Position numbers and translations under genes: made by a program. From Xylanimonas protaetiae (GTDB taxonomy: Bacteria; Actinomycetota; Actinomycetes; Actinomycetales; Cellulomonadaceae), in the NCBI RefSeq assembly GCF_004135385.1, contig NZ_CP035493.1, positions 3,415,440 to 3,479,439 of the forward strand: 64,000 nt of DNA, given 5' to 3'. Under the pieces are notes generated by a model. The model was given only the letters and a program-made list of their open reading frames with translations. It had not been told where the DNA came from and did not search any database. Below, in pieces: positions 35,928 to 45,131 of this stretch (positions are counted from its first letter, which is position 1; every line of letters begins with the position of its first letter).

Positions 35928-36699
35928 CCCTCACCCACACCGCGATGCTGGCGGCCCGCGCCCGGCGCAGCACGATGCGCATCCCCGTGTTCGCGGGCAT
36001 GCAGATCGTCCAGCCGCTCATCTGGCTGCTGCTGTTCGGGCAGCTCTTCGAGTCCGTGGTCGAGATCCCGGGCTTCTCGTCACCCGGCGCCACCTACCTC
36101 GAATTCATCACCCCGGGCGTGGTGATGATGACGGCCATGTTCGGCGCGGCCTGGGCCGGCACGGGCATCGTCGAGGACTCCGAGCGGGGCGTCATGGACC
36201 ACCTGCTCGCCTCGCCCGCGAGCCGGGTCGCGATCCAGCTCGCCAGCCTCGTCTGGTTCTCCGTCGTCGCGGCGGTCCAGGCGCTCGTCGTGCTGGGCGT
36301 CGCCTGGCTGTGCGGGGCGCGGTTCGACGGCGGGCTGACCGGCGTCGCCGTCATGCTCGCCGGCGTCGTGCTGCTGACCTGCGTGTTCGCGGCGATGTCG
36401 AACGCCGTCGCGCTGCTCACCCGGCAGCAGGAGGCGCTCATCGGCATCTCGCAAGGGCTGACGATCCCGCTCATGTTCCTGTCGTCGGCCGTGATGGACA
36501 CGCGCCTCTCGGCGGGCTGGGTCGAGACGGCCGCGCGGTTCAACCCCTTCGACTGGGCCGTGGTGGCCGGGCGCGAGGCGCTCTCCGCGACACCCGACTG
36601 GGGGCTCGTCGGGGCCGGCTGGGGCTGCTCGCGGCGCTCGCCGTCGTGATGACGTGGCTGGCGACGGCCGCGTTCCGAGCGTACCGGCGCGCAGCGTAG
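35921..36699 (+). pseudogene. ABC-2 type exporter permease (DrrB-like), frameshifted near 3' end
   Basis: About 259 residues when both frames are joined. Six transmembrane helices typical of ABC-2 permeases, with FITPGVVMMTAMFGAAWAGTGIVEDSERGVMDHLLASPASR and the late NPFDWAVVAGREAL motif. The frame ends early at WGCSRRSPS; the proper last helix, LLAALAVVMTWLATAAFRAYRRAA, is in the next frame. One base missing from the four-G run 36621-36624 explains it. Start ATG 35921 lies within the bounded repeat. Confidence 0.85.
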
Positions 36700-36732
36700 G
36701 GCGCGGCCGGCGGCGTGGCGGCCGGCGACGTC

Positions 36733-36806
36733 CGATCGGAGCGTGCGCTCGGTATCGGAACGTGTGACCTGATCCACGTTCCGATACCGAACGCACGCTC
36801 CGATCG
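36733..36806. repeat. Nested palindromic element, copy B
   Basis: Outer arms 36733-36747 and 36792-36806 (15 bp, perfect); inner arms 36750-36764 and 36775-36789 (15 bp, perfect) containing ATCGGAACGTG and its complement; 10-nt loop. Same layout and core as copy A at 2848-2929. It lies between the ABC permease and yaaA. Confidence 0.87.
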
Positions 36807-36833
36807 CGTTGCGGCGGGACTTACCGTTCTCCC

Positions 36834-37706
36834 GTGCTTCTCCTGCTGCCGCCCTCCGAGGGCAAGACGCCCGCGCCCGACGGCGCCGCGCCCCTCGACC
36901 TCGCCGCGCTGTCCGGGTCGGACGCGCTGACCGCGCAGCGGCAGGCCGTGCTCGCGGCGCTCGCCGAGGTGAGCGCGTCCGACGACGCCCACGACGTCCT
37001 CGGCGTCGGCGCGTCGCTCGCCGCCGAGGTGGAGCGCAACACGCGGCTGCACGCCGAGCCCGCCGACGCCGCAGCCCGCGTCTACACCGGCGTGCTGTAC
37101 GCCGCGGCGGGGCTCGCGGACCTCGAGGGCACCCCCGCGCGGAGGGCCGCCGACTCCGTGCGCATCCTCTCGGGCCTGTGGGGCGCCGTCTCCCCCGCCG
37201 ACCGCATCCCCGCCTACCGCCTGTCGATGGGCGTCGACCTGCCCGGCGTCGGCAGGCTCGCCACCGCGTGGCGCGGCCCGCTGGGCGCGGCGCTCGACGC
37301 GCGGGCGGCCGGAGACGTCGTCGTCGACTGCCGGTCGGCCACGTACGTGGCGGCCTGGAAGCCGCGACCGGGCGCCGCGGAGTGGGTGACCGTGCGCGTC
37401 GTGCGGGAGGTGCGCGGGAAGCGGGCCGTCGTCTCGCACAACGCCAAGCACACGCGCGGCGTGCTGACCGGGCACCTGCTGCGCCGGGACGCCGCGCCGT
37501 CGTCTGCGGGCGGGACGCGCCCCCGGTCGGCGAGCTGGACGTGTCCCCGGTCGGCGAGCGAGCTGCTCGACGCGGCCGGCGAGCTCGTGGGCACCGTCGT
37601 CGGGACGGAGGTCGGCTCAGGGCTGAGCTACACGCTCCGCGACGCGACGCTCGAACCGGCCCGGACCCGGACCTCCCCCGCGACGCTCGAGCTCCTGATC
37701 AGCTGA
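36834..37706 (+). CDS. yaaA: YaaA-family (DUF328) protein
   Basis: 290 residues. Starts LLLLPPSEGKTPAPDG, the family signature, and contains SGLWGAVSPADRIPAYRLSMG and VVSHNAKHTRGVLTG. YaaA lowers intracellular free iron and protects against peroxide in E. coli. GTG start 6 nt after TACCGT (36822-36827). Odd: residues ~222-242 hold an insertion coded by an imperfect 24-bp tandem duplication (CCCCGGTCGGCGAGC at 37521 and 37545). Another frame reads more naturally there, so small indels are possible. Confidence 0.88.
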   Translation: MLLLLPPSEGKTPAPDGAAPLDLAALSGSDALTAQRQAVLAALAEVSASDDAHDVLGVGASLAAEVERNTRLHAEPADAAARVYTGVLYAAAGLADLEGTPARRAADSVRILSGLWGAVSPADRIPAYRLSMGVDLPGVGRLATAWRGPLGAALDARAAGDVVVDCRSATYVAAWKPRPGAAEWVTVRVVREVRGKRAVVSHNAKHTRGVLTGHLLRRDAAPSSAGGTRPRSASWTCPRSASELLDAAGELVGTVVGTEVGSGLSYTLRDATLEPARTRTSPATLELLIS

Positions 37707-37754
37707 CGGACCCGCCCCCGGGGGCGTGTCGGACCCGCACGGCATGCTGGGTGC

Positions 37755-38114
37755 ATGGCGTTCGACGAGGAGCTGGCAGCGCGCGTGCGCGATGCCGTCG
37801 AGGTCCGGGCCGGCGGGCCCGCGGACGAGAAGAAGATGTTCGGCGGGCTCGTGTTCCTGGTGAACACCCACATGGCCGTCGGGCTGCACCACGGCGGCGG
37901 GCTCATCATGACGGTCGGCGCGGGCGGCGAGGCCGCCGCGCTGGAGCACGGCGCCGTCCCCATGGAGCGGAGCGGCTGGGTGACCGTGCCCGACGAGGCG
38001 GTCGCGGACGACGACGCCCTCGCCTGGTGGGTCGACACGGGGGTCGCGGCGGCACGGGCGAGGCCGGCCAAGAACCCGAGAGCGCGCTCGGTCAGGTCGG
38101 GTACCCGACCGTGA
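37755..38114 (+). CDS. TfoX/Sxy N-terminal domain protein
   Basis: 119 residues. EKKMFGGLVFLVNTHMAVGLHHGGGLIMTVG is the TfoX-N core, followed by a helical tail ending in PAKNPRARS. In proteobacteria Sxy/TfoX regulates competence; stand-alone TfoX-N proteins in actinobacteria have no known function. ATG start with CATGCT 6 nt upstream. It overlaps the convergent RNase H gene by 23 bp. Confidence 0.85.
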   Translation: MAFDEELAARVRDAVEVRAGGPADEKKMFGGLVFLVNTHMAVGLHHGGGLIMTVGAGGEAAALEHGAVPMERSGWVTVPDEAVADDDALAWWVDTGVAAARARPAKNPRARSVRSGTRP

Positions 38115-39255
38115 CGACCTCCGTCGTCGTCGGGAAGTAGCGCAGGATCGTCAGCGAGCACGGCGGGACCCGCAGGCTCGACCACGTCGTCGGCGGCATC
38201 CGCAGCGCCCGGCCGACGAACGTTCGGATCATCGCGGCGTGCCCGGCGACGACGACGGTGCGGCCCGTCCCGGCCGCTCGGAGGTCCTCGACCGCCTGGG
38301 CGACGCGCTCGCCGACCTGGACGTAGGACTCGCCGCCCGGCGGGGCGAACGTGCCCTCGGAGAACCAGCGGGCGAAGTCGCCCGGCCAGCGCTCCTCGAC
38401 CTGGGCCGGCGTGAGCGCCTCCCACTGCCCGAACTCCATCTCCCGCAGCCGCTCGTCGACGGTGACCTTGAGGCCGAGGCGCCGGCCGATGGCCCTGCCG
38501 AGCTCCTGCGTGCGGACCGTCGGGGAGGCGACGACGTGGGTGGGGCGGGGCAGGTCGTGCCACGTCTCGTGCAGGCGGTGGACGGCGTCGGCGGCGCGGG
38601 CGGCCTGCGTGCGGCCCTGGGCGGTGAGCGGCGGGCCGGGCACGTCGCCGCCCGACAGGCCGCCGACGAGCGTCATCGGGGTGACGCCGTGGCGGACCAG
38701 GACGAGCGTGAGCGCCTGCGCGGGGTCGAGCGCGGAGAAGGCGCCCGCGGGGCGCCACGCGGGCTCGGGCTCGGGGGTGCCCTCCGGCGTGCCGAGGGTC
38801 TCGCCGGGCTCGGCGACGGCGTGCGCGAGGTCGCGGGCGATGCTCGGCTCGCGCGAGTCCATGGCCTCGTTCGCCAGGGCGTCCGCGGCGGAGTTCTGGG
38901 CGCGCGGGATCCACTCGTAGGTGACCTGCCCGGGCGGGAGCACGGCCCGCGCCTGCGTGGCGATGGCCCGCAGCGCGTCGTGCTTGATCTGCCACGTGCC
39001 GCTCATCTGCTCGACGACGAGCCGCGAGTCCATGCGCACGTGCACGCGGGCCGCCGCGTCGATCCCGCGCGCGGCGCGCAGGCCCTCGAGCAGCCCGGTG
39101 TACTCGGCGACGTTGTTGGTGGTGACGCCGAGGTAGCCGGCGCGCTCGGCGAGCACCGCGCCCGTCGCCGCGTCGCGCACGAGGGCGCCGTAGCCGGCCG
39201 GGCCGGGGTTGCCGCGCGACCCGCCGTCCGCCTCGACGACCAGGCCGGCGCTCAC
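38092..39255 (-). CDS. Bifunctional RNase H / acid phosphatase
   Basis: 387 residues. N-terminal type I RNase H domain with catalytic residues in VEADGGSRGNPGPAGYG (Asp10), NNVAEYTGLLEGL and RMDSRLVVEQM. C-terminal histidine phosphatase domain with LVLVRHGVTPMT, EMEFGQWEALT and VVAGHAAMIRT. In mycobacteria the homologue pairs RNase H with alpha-ribazole phosphatase (CobC-like) activity. The GTG start overlaps the upstream stop by 4 bp, third gene of a coupled operon after nif3-like and zinc-ribbon genes. Confidence 0.94.
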   Translation of the reverse strand: MSAGLVVEADGGSRGNPGPAGYGALVRDAATGAVLAERAGYLGVTTNNVAEYTGLLEGLRAARGIDAAARVHVRMDSRLVVEQMSGTWQIKHDALRAIATQARAVLPPGQVTYEWIPRAQNSAADALANEAMDSREPSIARDLAHAVAEPGETLGTPEGTPEPEPAWRPAGAFSALDPAQALTLVLVRHGVTPMTLVGGLSGGDVPGPPLTAQGRTQAARAADAVHRLHETWHDLPRPTHVVASPTVRTQELGRAIGRRLGLKVTVDERLREMEFGQWEALTPAQVEERWPGDFARWFSEGTFAPPGGESYVQVGERVAQAVEDLRAAGTGRTVVVAGHAAMIRTFVGRALRMPPTTWSSLRVPPCSLTILRYFPTTTEVVTVGYPT

Positions 39256-39989
39256 GACTCGGCGGGCCGCACGAGGATGCGGCCGCACTCCTCGCAGCGC
39301 ACCACCTGGTCGGGAGCCGCGGCGTGCGCGGCGGCCAGGTCTCCCGGGTTGAGCTCGAGGCCGCAGCCCTCGCAGCGCCCCGCGCGCAGCGCGGCGGCGC
39401 CCGTGCCGCCGAGGCGGGTGCGCAGCTGGTCGTAGACCGCGACGAGGCCCGCGTCGATGCCGCCCGCGACGTCCTTGCGCTCCACCGTGAGCGCACGACC
39501 CTTGACGTTGATCTCCTCGAACGCGGCGTCCCGCTCGCCCTCGGCGGCGGTCTTCGCGTCGACGAGCTGCCGGTGGGCGTCCTCGACCTTGGCGAGCGCG
39601 TCCTGGTGCGCCTCGAGCTTCTCCATGACCTCGAGCTGCGCCTCCTCGAGGGTGCCCTGACGCCGCTCCAGCGACGCCATCTCCTCGGTGACGGCGAGCG
39701 CGTCCTTGGCGCCGAGCGCCCCGGAGTCGAGCCGCTGCTGGTCCTTCGCGTGCCGTGCCACCACCTGGGCGACGTCCGCCTCCGCCTTGGCGACCTCGCG
39801 CTGGAGGTCGCTCACGGCGGTGCGCGAGTCGACGAGCGACCCGTGCAGGTCGCCGATCTGCTTCTCGAGCTCGGCGATGCGCGCGAGCGACGGGTGCGTC
39901 TTCTTCGCGTGCGCGAGCTGCTGGATGCGCGTGTCGAGCGCCTGGAGGTCCAGGAGACGAAGCTGGTCCTGCGGGGCGGCAGTGGTCAC
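39252..39989 (-). CDS. Coiled-coil protein with C4 zinc ribbon
   Basis: 245 residues. Residues ~10-190 are long charged heptad-like helices (LRLLDLQALDTRIQQLAHAKK, TEEMASLERRQGTLEEAQLEVMEKLEAHQ), then a C-terminal zinc ribbon with CEGCG and CEECG pairs. Conserved in actinobacteria between nif3-like and RNase H genes. Proposed to bind nucleic acid; role unproven. GTG start overlaps the nif3 stop by 4 bp. Confidence 0.88.
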   Translation of the reverse strand: MTTAAPQDQLRLLDLQALDTRIQQLAHAKKTHPSLARIAELEKQIGDLHGSLVDSRTAVSDLQREVAKAEADVAQVVARHAKDQQRLDSGALGAKDALAVTEEMASLERRQGTLEEAQLEVMEKLEAHQDALAKVEDAHRQLVDAKTAAEGERDAAFEEINVKGRALTVERKDVAGGIDAGLVAVYDQLRTRLGGTGAAALRAGRCEGCGLELNPGDLAAAHAAAPDQVVRCEECGRILVRPAES

Positions 39990-40858
39990 TGCGGGTCCTT
40001 CCTGGGGTGGGCGACGGCGGTCCACGGGTCCGAGACGCGCGTGGAGACCTTGCAGGTCACGGTACCTGGCTCTCCGCGACCCGCCAGCAGCGCGCTCACC
40101 CCCGCCGCCACGTCCGTCGCCGCGTAGCGCAGCCACAGCCACTCGGACGCGAAGTGCGCGGTGTCGACCAGGTACGGCGTGCCGCCCTCGAAGACGGCGC
40201 GCTCGCGGAGCTCCGAGGCGGGGTGGTGGCGCAGGTCGCTGGTCACGTAGACATCAGCGCGGGCGGCGCGGACGGCGTCGAAGAACCCGTCGCCGGACCC
40301 GCCGAGCACCGCGGCCGTGCTGACCTGCGCGTCGAGGTCGCCCGCGACCCGGACGCCCTGGACCGTGGCCGGCAGCGCGTCCGCGACGCGCTGGGCGAAG
40401 TCGCGCAGCGTCGTCGGCGCGGCGAGCCGGCCGACGCGGCCGATGCCCGTCTCGGCACCCTCCGCGAGCGCCACGAGCGGCGCCCGGTCCACGAGCCCGA
40501 CGGCGTCGGCGAGCGCGTCGGCCACGCCGCGCGGGGCGGCGTCGGCGTTGGTGTGCGCGTTGTACAGCGCCACGCCCGCGGTGAGCAGGCGGTGCACCAC
40601 GGAGCCCTTGAACGTCGTCGCGGCCACCGAGTGGACGCCCTTGAGGAACAGCGGGTGGTGGGTGACGACCAGGTCGGCGCCCCATTCCAGGGCCTCGTCG
40701 ACGACGTCGGCCACGGGGTCGACCGCGAAGAGGACCTTGCCGACGGTCGCGGCCGGGTCGCCGCACACGAGCCCGACGGAGTCCCACCCCTCGGCGGTGC
40801 CGGGCGGGTACAGGCCCTCGAGGACGTCGACGACGTCGGCGAGCGAAGGAAGGCTCAT
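39986..40858 (-). CDS. Nif3-like dinuclear metal centre protein
   Basis: 290 residues, hexameric-toroid family also called YbgI/DUF34. Metal ligands in VTHHPLFLKG, AHTNAD and the C-terminal VDTAHFASEW. It has been linked to NTP or GTP cyclohydrolase-like chemistry and metal homeostasis, but function is unsettled. ATG start at 40858 with TACTGT 6 nt upstream; the open frame extends further but without homology. First gene of a three-gene coupled operon. Confidence 0.92.
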   Translation of the reverse strand: MSLPSLADVVDVLEGLYPPGTAEGWDSVGLVCGDPAATVGKVLFAVDPVADVVDEALEWGADLVVTHHPLFLKGVHSVAATTFKGSVVHRLLTAGVALYNAHTNADAAPRGVADALADAVGLVDRAPLVALAEGAETGIGRVGRLAAPTTLRDFAQRVADALPATVQGVRVAGDLDAQVSTAAVLGGSGDGFFDAVRAARADVYVTSDLRHHPASELRERAVFEGGTPYLVDTAHFASEWLWLRYAATDVAAGVSALLAGRGEPGTVTCKVSTRVSDPWTAVAHPRKDPQ

Positions 40859-40864
40859 GCCCCG

Positions 40865-40912
40865 ACAGTACGGCGCCGCGACGCCGCCAGCGGTTTCAGC
40901 AACTGCTAAAGT
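40865..40912. promoter_or_regulatory. Divergent leaderless promoters (nif3-like / arsR)
   Basis: TACTGT on the minus strand (40865-40870), 6 nt from the nif3-like ATG. TAAAGT on the plus strand (40907-40912), 8 nt from the arsR GTG. The AT-rich imperfect dyad TTTCAGCAACTGCTAAA between them could be the ArsR operator. Confidence 0.5.
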
Positions 40913-40920
40913 CACTGGCC

Positions 40921-41337
40921 GTGCACACCCAGCCCCTCTACGCGATCAAGGCGGAGCTCTTCAAGGCGCTCGCCCACCCCGCCCGGCTCCAGGTGCTGGA
41001 GGTCCTCGCCGCCGACCCCGGGCTCACCGCGCCCGTCGCCCGGCTGCTCGAGGCCACCGGCGCGGAGCCGTCGGCGCTCTCCCAGCACCTGGCGGTCCTC
41101 AAGCGGGCGGGCGTCGTCGACTCGACGCGCACCGGCAACGTGGTCGACTACCGGCTCACCGAGCCGCTCGTCGCCGAGCTGCTCGTCGTCGCCCGCGCGT
41201 TCCTGCTCACGCGCCTCGCCGAGACGGCCACACCGGCCCAGCTCGACGCCGCGCGCCACCTGCCCGCCCTGCCCGGCGCGACCGCCGGGGCCGTGCTCGA
41301 CGCCGCCGAGGCCCTCTTCGAGGACGCGTCCCGGTGA
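40921..41337 (+). CDS. ArsR-family transcriptional regulator
   Basis: 138 residues. Winged helix with FKALAHPARLQVLEVLAA, EPSALSQHLAVLKRAGVVDSTRTGNVVDYRL. The classic metal-binding ELCVCDL site is absent, so the signal is probably not arsenic-type thiol binding. Overlaps the SulP gene by 4 bp (GTGA), so it likely controls that transporter. Leaderless GTG. Confidence 0.92.
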   Translation: MHTQPLYAIKAELFKALAHPARLQVLEVLAADPGLTAPVARLLEATGAEPSALSQHLAVLKRAGVVDSTRTGNVVDYRLTEPLVAELLVVARAFLLTRLAETATPAQLDAARHLPALPGATAGAVLDAAEALFEDASR

Positions 41338-43001
41338 GCCTGCGCGCCCTGCTCCCCGCGCGCAGCGACTACGACCTGCGCCCCCGCACCTTCGGGGCCG
41401 ACCTCGTCGCCGGGCTGACCGTCGGCGTCGTCGCCCTGCCGCTCGCGCTCGCGTTCGGCGTCTCGTCCGGCGTCGGGGCCGCGGCCGGGCTCGTGACCGC
41501 CGTCGTCGCCGGCATCGTCGCCGCCGTGTTCGGCGGCTCCGGGGTGCAGGTGTCCGGCCCCACCGGGGCGATGGCCGTGGTGCTCGCCCCCGTCGTCGCG
41601 CAGCACGGGCTCGGGTCGGTCGCGCTCGTCACCGTGCTCGCCGGCGTCGTCGTGCTCGTGGCCGGGGCGCTCCGGCTCGGCCGGCTCGTCACCTTCATCC
41701 CCTGGCCCGTCGTCGAGGGGTTCACGCTCGGCATCGCGTGCGTCATCTTCCTCCAGCAGGTGCCCAACGCCGTCGGCGTCCCCGCGACGGCCGGGCTCAA
41801 CCCCGCCGTCGCCGCGTGGCGGTCCGTCACCGCCGCCGCGGCGTCCGCGGACACGGCCACCCTGTGGACGCTCGGCGCCGCCGCGGCCGTCGCCGCCGTC
41901 ATGCTCGTCCTCCAGCGCGTCGCCCCGGCCGTGCCCGCCTCGCTCGTCGGCGTCGCGCTCGTCACCGTGCTGGCCGAGGCGCTCCACGCGCCCGTGGCCC
42001 GCATCGGCGCGCTGCCCGCGTCGCTCCCGCTGCCCGTGCTGCCCTCCGCGAGCGCCGGCGCCCTGCGCGACCTGCTCGGGTCCGCCCTCGCCGTCGCCGC
42101 CCTCGCCGCCATCGAGTCGCTCCTGTCCGCCCGCGTCGCCGCGACGATGGCGGCGGGCACCGGGAGCGTCTACCAGCCCGACCGCGAGCTCGTCGGCCAG
42201 GGCCTCGCGTCCGTCGCCAGCGGCCTGTTCGGCGGCATGCCCGCCACCGGCGCCATCGCCCGCACCGCCGTCAACGTGCGCTCCGGCGCCCGCACCCGCC
42301 TCGCCGCCATCGTCCACGCCCTCGTCATCCTCGCCGTCATCTACCTCGCCACCGGGCCCGTCGGGCGCATCCCGCTCGCGGCGCTCGCGGGCGTCCTCAT
42401 GGTCACCACGACGCGCATGATCCCCGCCCGCACGGTGCTGCGGGTCGTGCGCGCCAGCCGGTCGACGGCCGTCGTGTTCGCCGTCACCGCCGTCATCACC
42501 GTGGCGTTCGACCTCATCGAGGCCGTCGAGATCGGCGTGCTCGTGGCCGCGTTCTTCGCGCTGCGCGCCGTCGCCGGCGCGGCGGGCGTCCACCGCGAGC
42601 CCCTGCCCGGCCCGGCGCTGCCCGGGGACGAGCACGTGGCCCTGTTCCGGCTCGAGGGCGCCATGTTCTTCGGCGCGGCCGAGCGGGTGCTGTCGCAGGT
42701 GTCCGAGGACTCGCGGCGCGACGGCGTCAGCGTCGTCGTGCTGCGGCTGTCCGGGCTGCGCATGGTCGACGCCACGGGCGCGAAGGCGCTCGCCGAGCTG
42801 GTCCAGGAGCTCGAGCGCCGGGGCGTCACCGTGCTGGTCAAGGGGATCAAGCCGGCGCACCTCGGCCTGCTGCGCACCGTCGGCGTGCTCGACGAGCTGC
42901 GCGACGAGCGCCACCTCTTCGCGTCGCTCGACGACGCCGTCGAGCACGCCCGCTCCCACGTCGCGCGAGCCGCGGCCGCGGCGCGGCCGGGCGTGCGCTG
43001 A
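41334..43001 (+). CDS. SulP-family anion transporter with STAS domain
   Basis: 555 residues. About 10-12 transmembrane helices with GLTVGVVALPLALAFGVSSG and VSGPTGAMAVVLAPVV near the N-terminus, and GGMPATGAIARTAVNVRSGARTRLAAIVHAL. C-terminal STAS domain (about 440-540) with LRMVDATGAKALAEL. Family members move sulfate, bicarbonate or related anions; the substrate is unknown. Translationally coupled to arsR. Codon use matches neighbours. Confidence 0.93.
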   Translation: MSLRALLPARSDYDLRPRTFGADLVAGLTVGVVALPLALAFGVSSGVGAAAGLVTAVVAGIVAAVFGGSGVQVSGPTGAMAVVLAPVVAQHGLGSVALVTVLAGVVVLVAGALRLGRLVTFIPWPVVEGFTLGIACVIFLQQVPNAVGVPATAGLNPAVAAWRSVTAAAASADTATLWTLGAAAAVAAVMLVLQRVAPAVPASLVGVALVTVLAEALHAPVARIGALPASLPLPVLPSASAGALRDLLGSALAVAALAAIESLLSARVAATMAAGTGSVYQPDRELVGQGLASVASGLFGGMPATGAIARTAVNVRSGARTRLAAIVHALVILAVIYLATGPVGRIPLAALAGVLMVTTTRMIPARTVLRVVRASRSTAVVFAVTAVITVAFDLIEAVEIGVLVAAFFALRAVAGAAGVHREPLPGPALPGDEHVALFRLEGAMFFGAAERVLSQVSEDSRRDGVSVVVLRLSGLRMVDATGAKALAELVQELERRGVTVLVKGIKPAHLGLLRTVGVLDELRDERHLFASLDDAVEHARSHVARAAAAARPGVR

Positions 43002-43007
43002 GCGGCG

Positions 43008-44671
43008 CTACTTCGCGTCGGCGTACGTGTCGACGACGGCGACCGTGAGCGGGAACTCGACCGGGTAGTCGCCGAACAGCAGGCGCCCGGCCTCCGCGGC
43101 GGCGGCGCGCAGCTCACGAGCGACGTCGTCGGCGAGCTCGCGGGGGCGTGGACCACCACCTCGTCGTGCAGGAAGAACGCCAGGTGCGGGCGGCGCGCGA
43201 ACACGCCGTCGCGCGTTGCCGGCCCCGCCTCGCCGAGCGCCCACAGCCGGCGCCGGGCCGACGCGAGCCACGCCAGCGCCCACTCGGCGGCCGTGCCCTG
43301 CACCACGAAGTTGCGGGTGAACCGCCCGAACGAGCGCGTGTAGGAGCGGGCGCGGGCGCCGTCGTCGGCGTCGTACGCGCCCGCCTGCACGCGCTCCCAG
43401 TCGGCGCCGGGGCGCGGTGAGCCGCGGCCCAGCCACGTCGAGACCACCTCGCCGCGCTCGCCCGCGCGGGCGGCCTCCTCCACGAGGGCGATCGCGCGCG
43501 GGAAGGCGCGCGCGAGGCTCGGCAGCACCTGGGCGCTCGCGCCCGTGGTGCCGCCGTACATCGCGCCGAGCATGCCCACCTTGGCCAGGTCGCGCGTCGC
43601 GACCGCGCCCGAGGCGACGATGCCCGCGTACATGTCGCCCTCGCGGCCCGCCGCGGCCATGGCCTCGTCGCCGCTCATCGCGGCGAGCACGCGGGGTTCC
43701 AGCTGGGCGACGTCGGCGACGACGAACGTCCACCCGTCGTCTGCCACGACGGCGCGGCGCACGTCCTTGGGCAGCTGCAGCGCTCCCCCGCCCACGCTCG
43801 ACCAGCGTCCCGTGACGACGCCGCCCACCACGTACTCCGAGCGGAACCGGCCTTCGCGCACCCAGGTGTCGAGCCAGCTCCACCCGTTCGCGGTGAGCAG
43901 GCGGCTGAGCTTCTTGTACTCCAGCAGCGGCGCGACGACAGGGTGGTCGACCTCCTGGAGCTCCCACTTGGACAGGCTCTTGACGCCGACGCCCGCGTAC
44001 TGGAGCGCCTTGAGCAGGGTGGGGTGCGAGTCCGGGTTGAGCGTGGGCGGGGCGTCGACCAGCTCGCGGATGCGGACGGCGAGCGCCTCCAGCCGTGCGG
44101 GACGCTGCCCGAAGGGTGGCCGCGGGCCGAGGCGCTCGGTGAGGATCCGGTCGTGCAGGTCGGCGCGCCAGGGCAGGCCCGTGTGGTGCATCTCGGCGGC
44201 GACGAGCGCCCCGGCGGACTCGGCGGCGAGCAGGAAGCGCAGCCGGCCCGGGTCGGTCGCGGCGGCGAGGGCGGCCTCCTGGTCGGCGAGCTCGCGCGTC
44301 TCGTCGAGGGCGGCGTACGGGTCGGGCGCCGGGGCGGCGACCTCGCCGAGATCGAACAGGCCCTCGGGCGTGGGCTCGAGCCGCGGGACGCCGGGCGGCG
44401 GCCCGGCGGGGGCCGGGTCGAGCCGGTCCCACGGCCCCGGCTCGGCCCGCGCGAAGGGCGTGCGCGCCGTCAGGGGCGAGCGCCGCAGGACGGTGTGCGC
44501 GAGCCGGAGGTCGTGCGCCCGCTCGACGCGGACGCCGTCGTCGAGCAGCCCCGGGTACCAGCGGTTCGTGTCGTCCCACGTCCAGCGGGGCGACGGCGCG
44601 CCGCCCTCGCCGGCACGCACGACGTCGGGCAGGGACGCCTGGCGGTCGTGCTCGGTGAGGACGCGGTTCAC
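43008..44671 (-). pseudogene. Family A DNA polymerase (bifunctional exonuclease/polymerase type), frameshifted
   Basis: About 554 residues when frames are joined. Polymerase motif A FVVADVAQLEPRVLAAMSG, motif B region KVGMLGAMYGGTTG and motif C FFLHDEVVVHAP are all present; the N-terminal part is the degenerate exonuclease-like domain of the actinobacterial short PolA relatives. After motif C the frame is lost at a five-G run (43142-43146); one more base restores RELADDVARELRAAAAEAGRLLFGDYPVEFPLTVAVVDTY. Start GTG 44671 is tentative. Probably repair-associated; the chromosomal PolA is not in the window. Confidence 0.85.
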
Positions 44672-44689
44672 TCGCCCATCCTCCACGGT

Positions 44690-44725
44690 GCCACCGACAC
44701 GACGGGGGCCACCGACACGACGGGC
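44690..44725 (+). repeat. Tandem 18-bp duplication
   Basis: GCCACCGACACGACGGGG (44690-44707) followed directly by a copy with one change (44708-44725), between the polymerase gene and the DUF5302 gene. Confidence 0.85.
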
Positions 44726-44816
44726 GCCGCCGCCACTACGATGGGCACCCCGGACCTGGGGCTGGCAGCCTGGGGCGGGCACCATCCGGGCAAGACTGCA
44801 GAGAGGAAGTGGTCGC

Positions 44817-45011
44817 ATGCCGTCCGCTGACAACCCCGACGCCAAGGCCGCGGCGAGCGAGGACGCCAAGGCGCGGTTCCGCGCCGCGCTGGAGAAGAAG
44901 AACGCGGCCCAGCACCGCCACAACGACGGCCAGCGCAACACCGGCACCGTGCACGGGTCGGAGACCACGGGCCCCGCGGGGCAGAAGATGTTCCGCCGCA
45001 AGAGCGGCTGA
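44817..45011 (+). CDS. DUF5302 domain-containing small protein
   Basis: 64 residues, basic and polar. ASEDAKARFRAALEKKNAAQHRHNDGQRNTGTVHGSETTGPAGQKMFRRKSG is the full DUF5302-type pattern common in actinobacteria; parts are typical of disordered nucleic-acid-associated proteins. ATG preceded by AGAGGAAG. TACGAT (44737-44742) upstream would give a ~70-nt leader. Function unknown. Confidence 0.85.
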   Translation: MPSADNPDAKAAASEDAKARFRAALEKKNAAQHRHNDGQRNTGTVHGSETTGPAGQKMFRRKSG

Positions 45012-45049
45012 CCTTGCGCTCTCTGGTCGGGCCCCGCCCAGCCAGGTCT

Positions 45050-45087
45050 GAAGGCCGCTGGTCCGCTCGCGCGGGTCGGCGGCCTTC
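45050..45087 (+). terminator. Terminator after DUF5302 gene
   Basis: 9-bp perfect outer stem (GAAGGCCGC 45050-45058 with 45079-45087) and an inner CCGC/GCGG pairing; convergent genes flank it. Confidence 0.55.
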
Positions 45088-45131
45088 GTCGTCGGGCGGG
45101 CGCTCGCGCCGGTCCGCACGAGGACGCCGGG

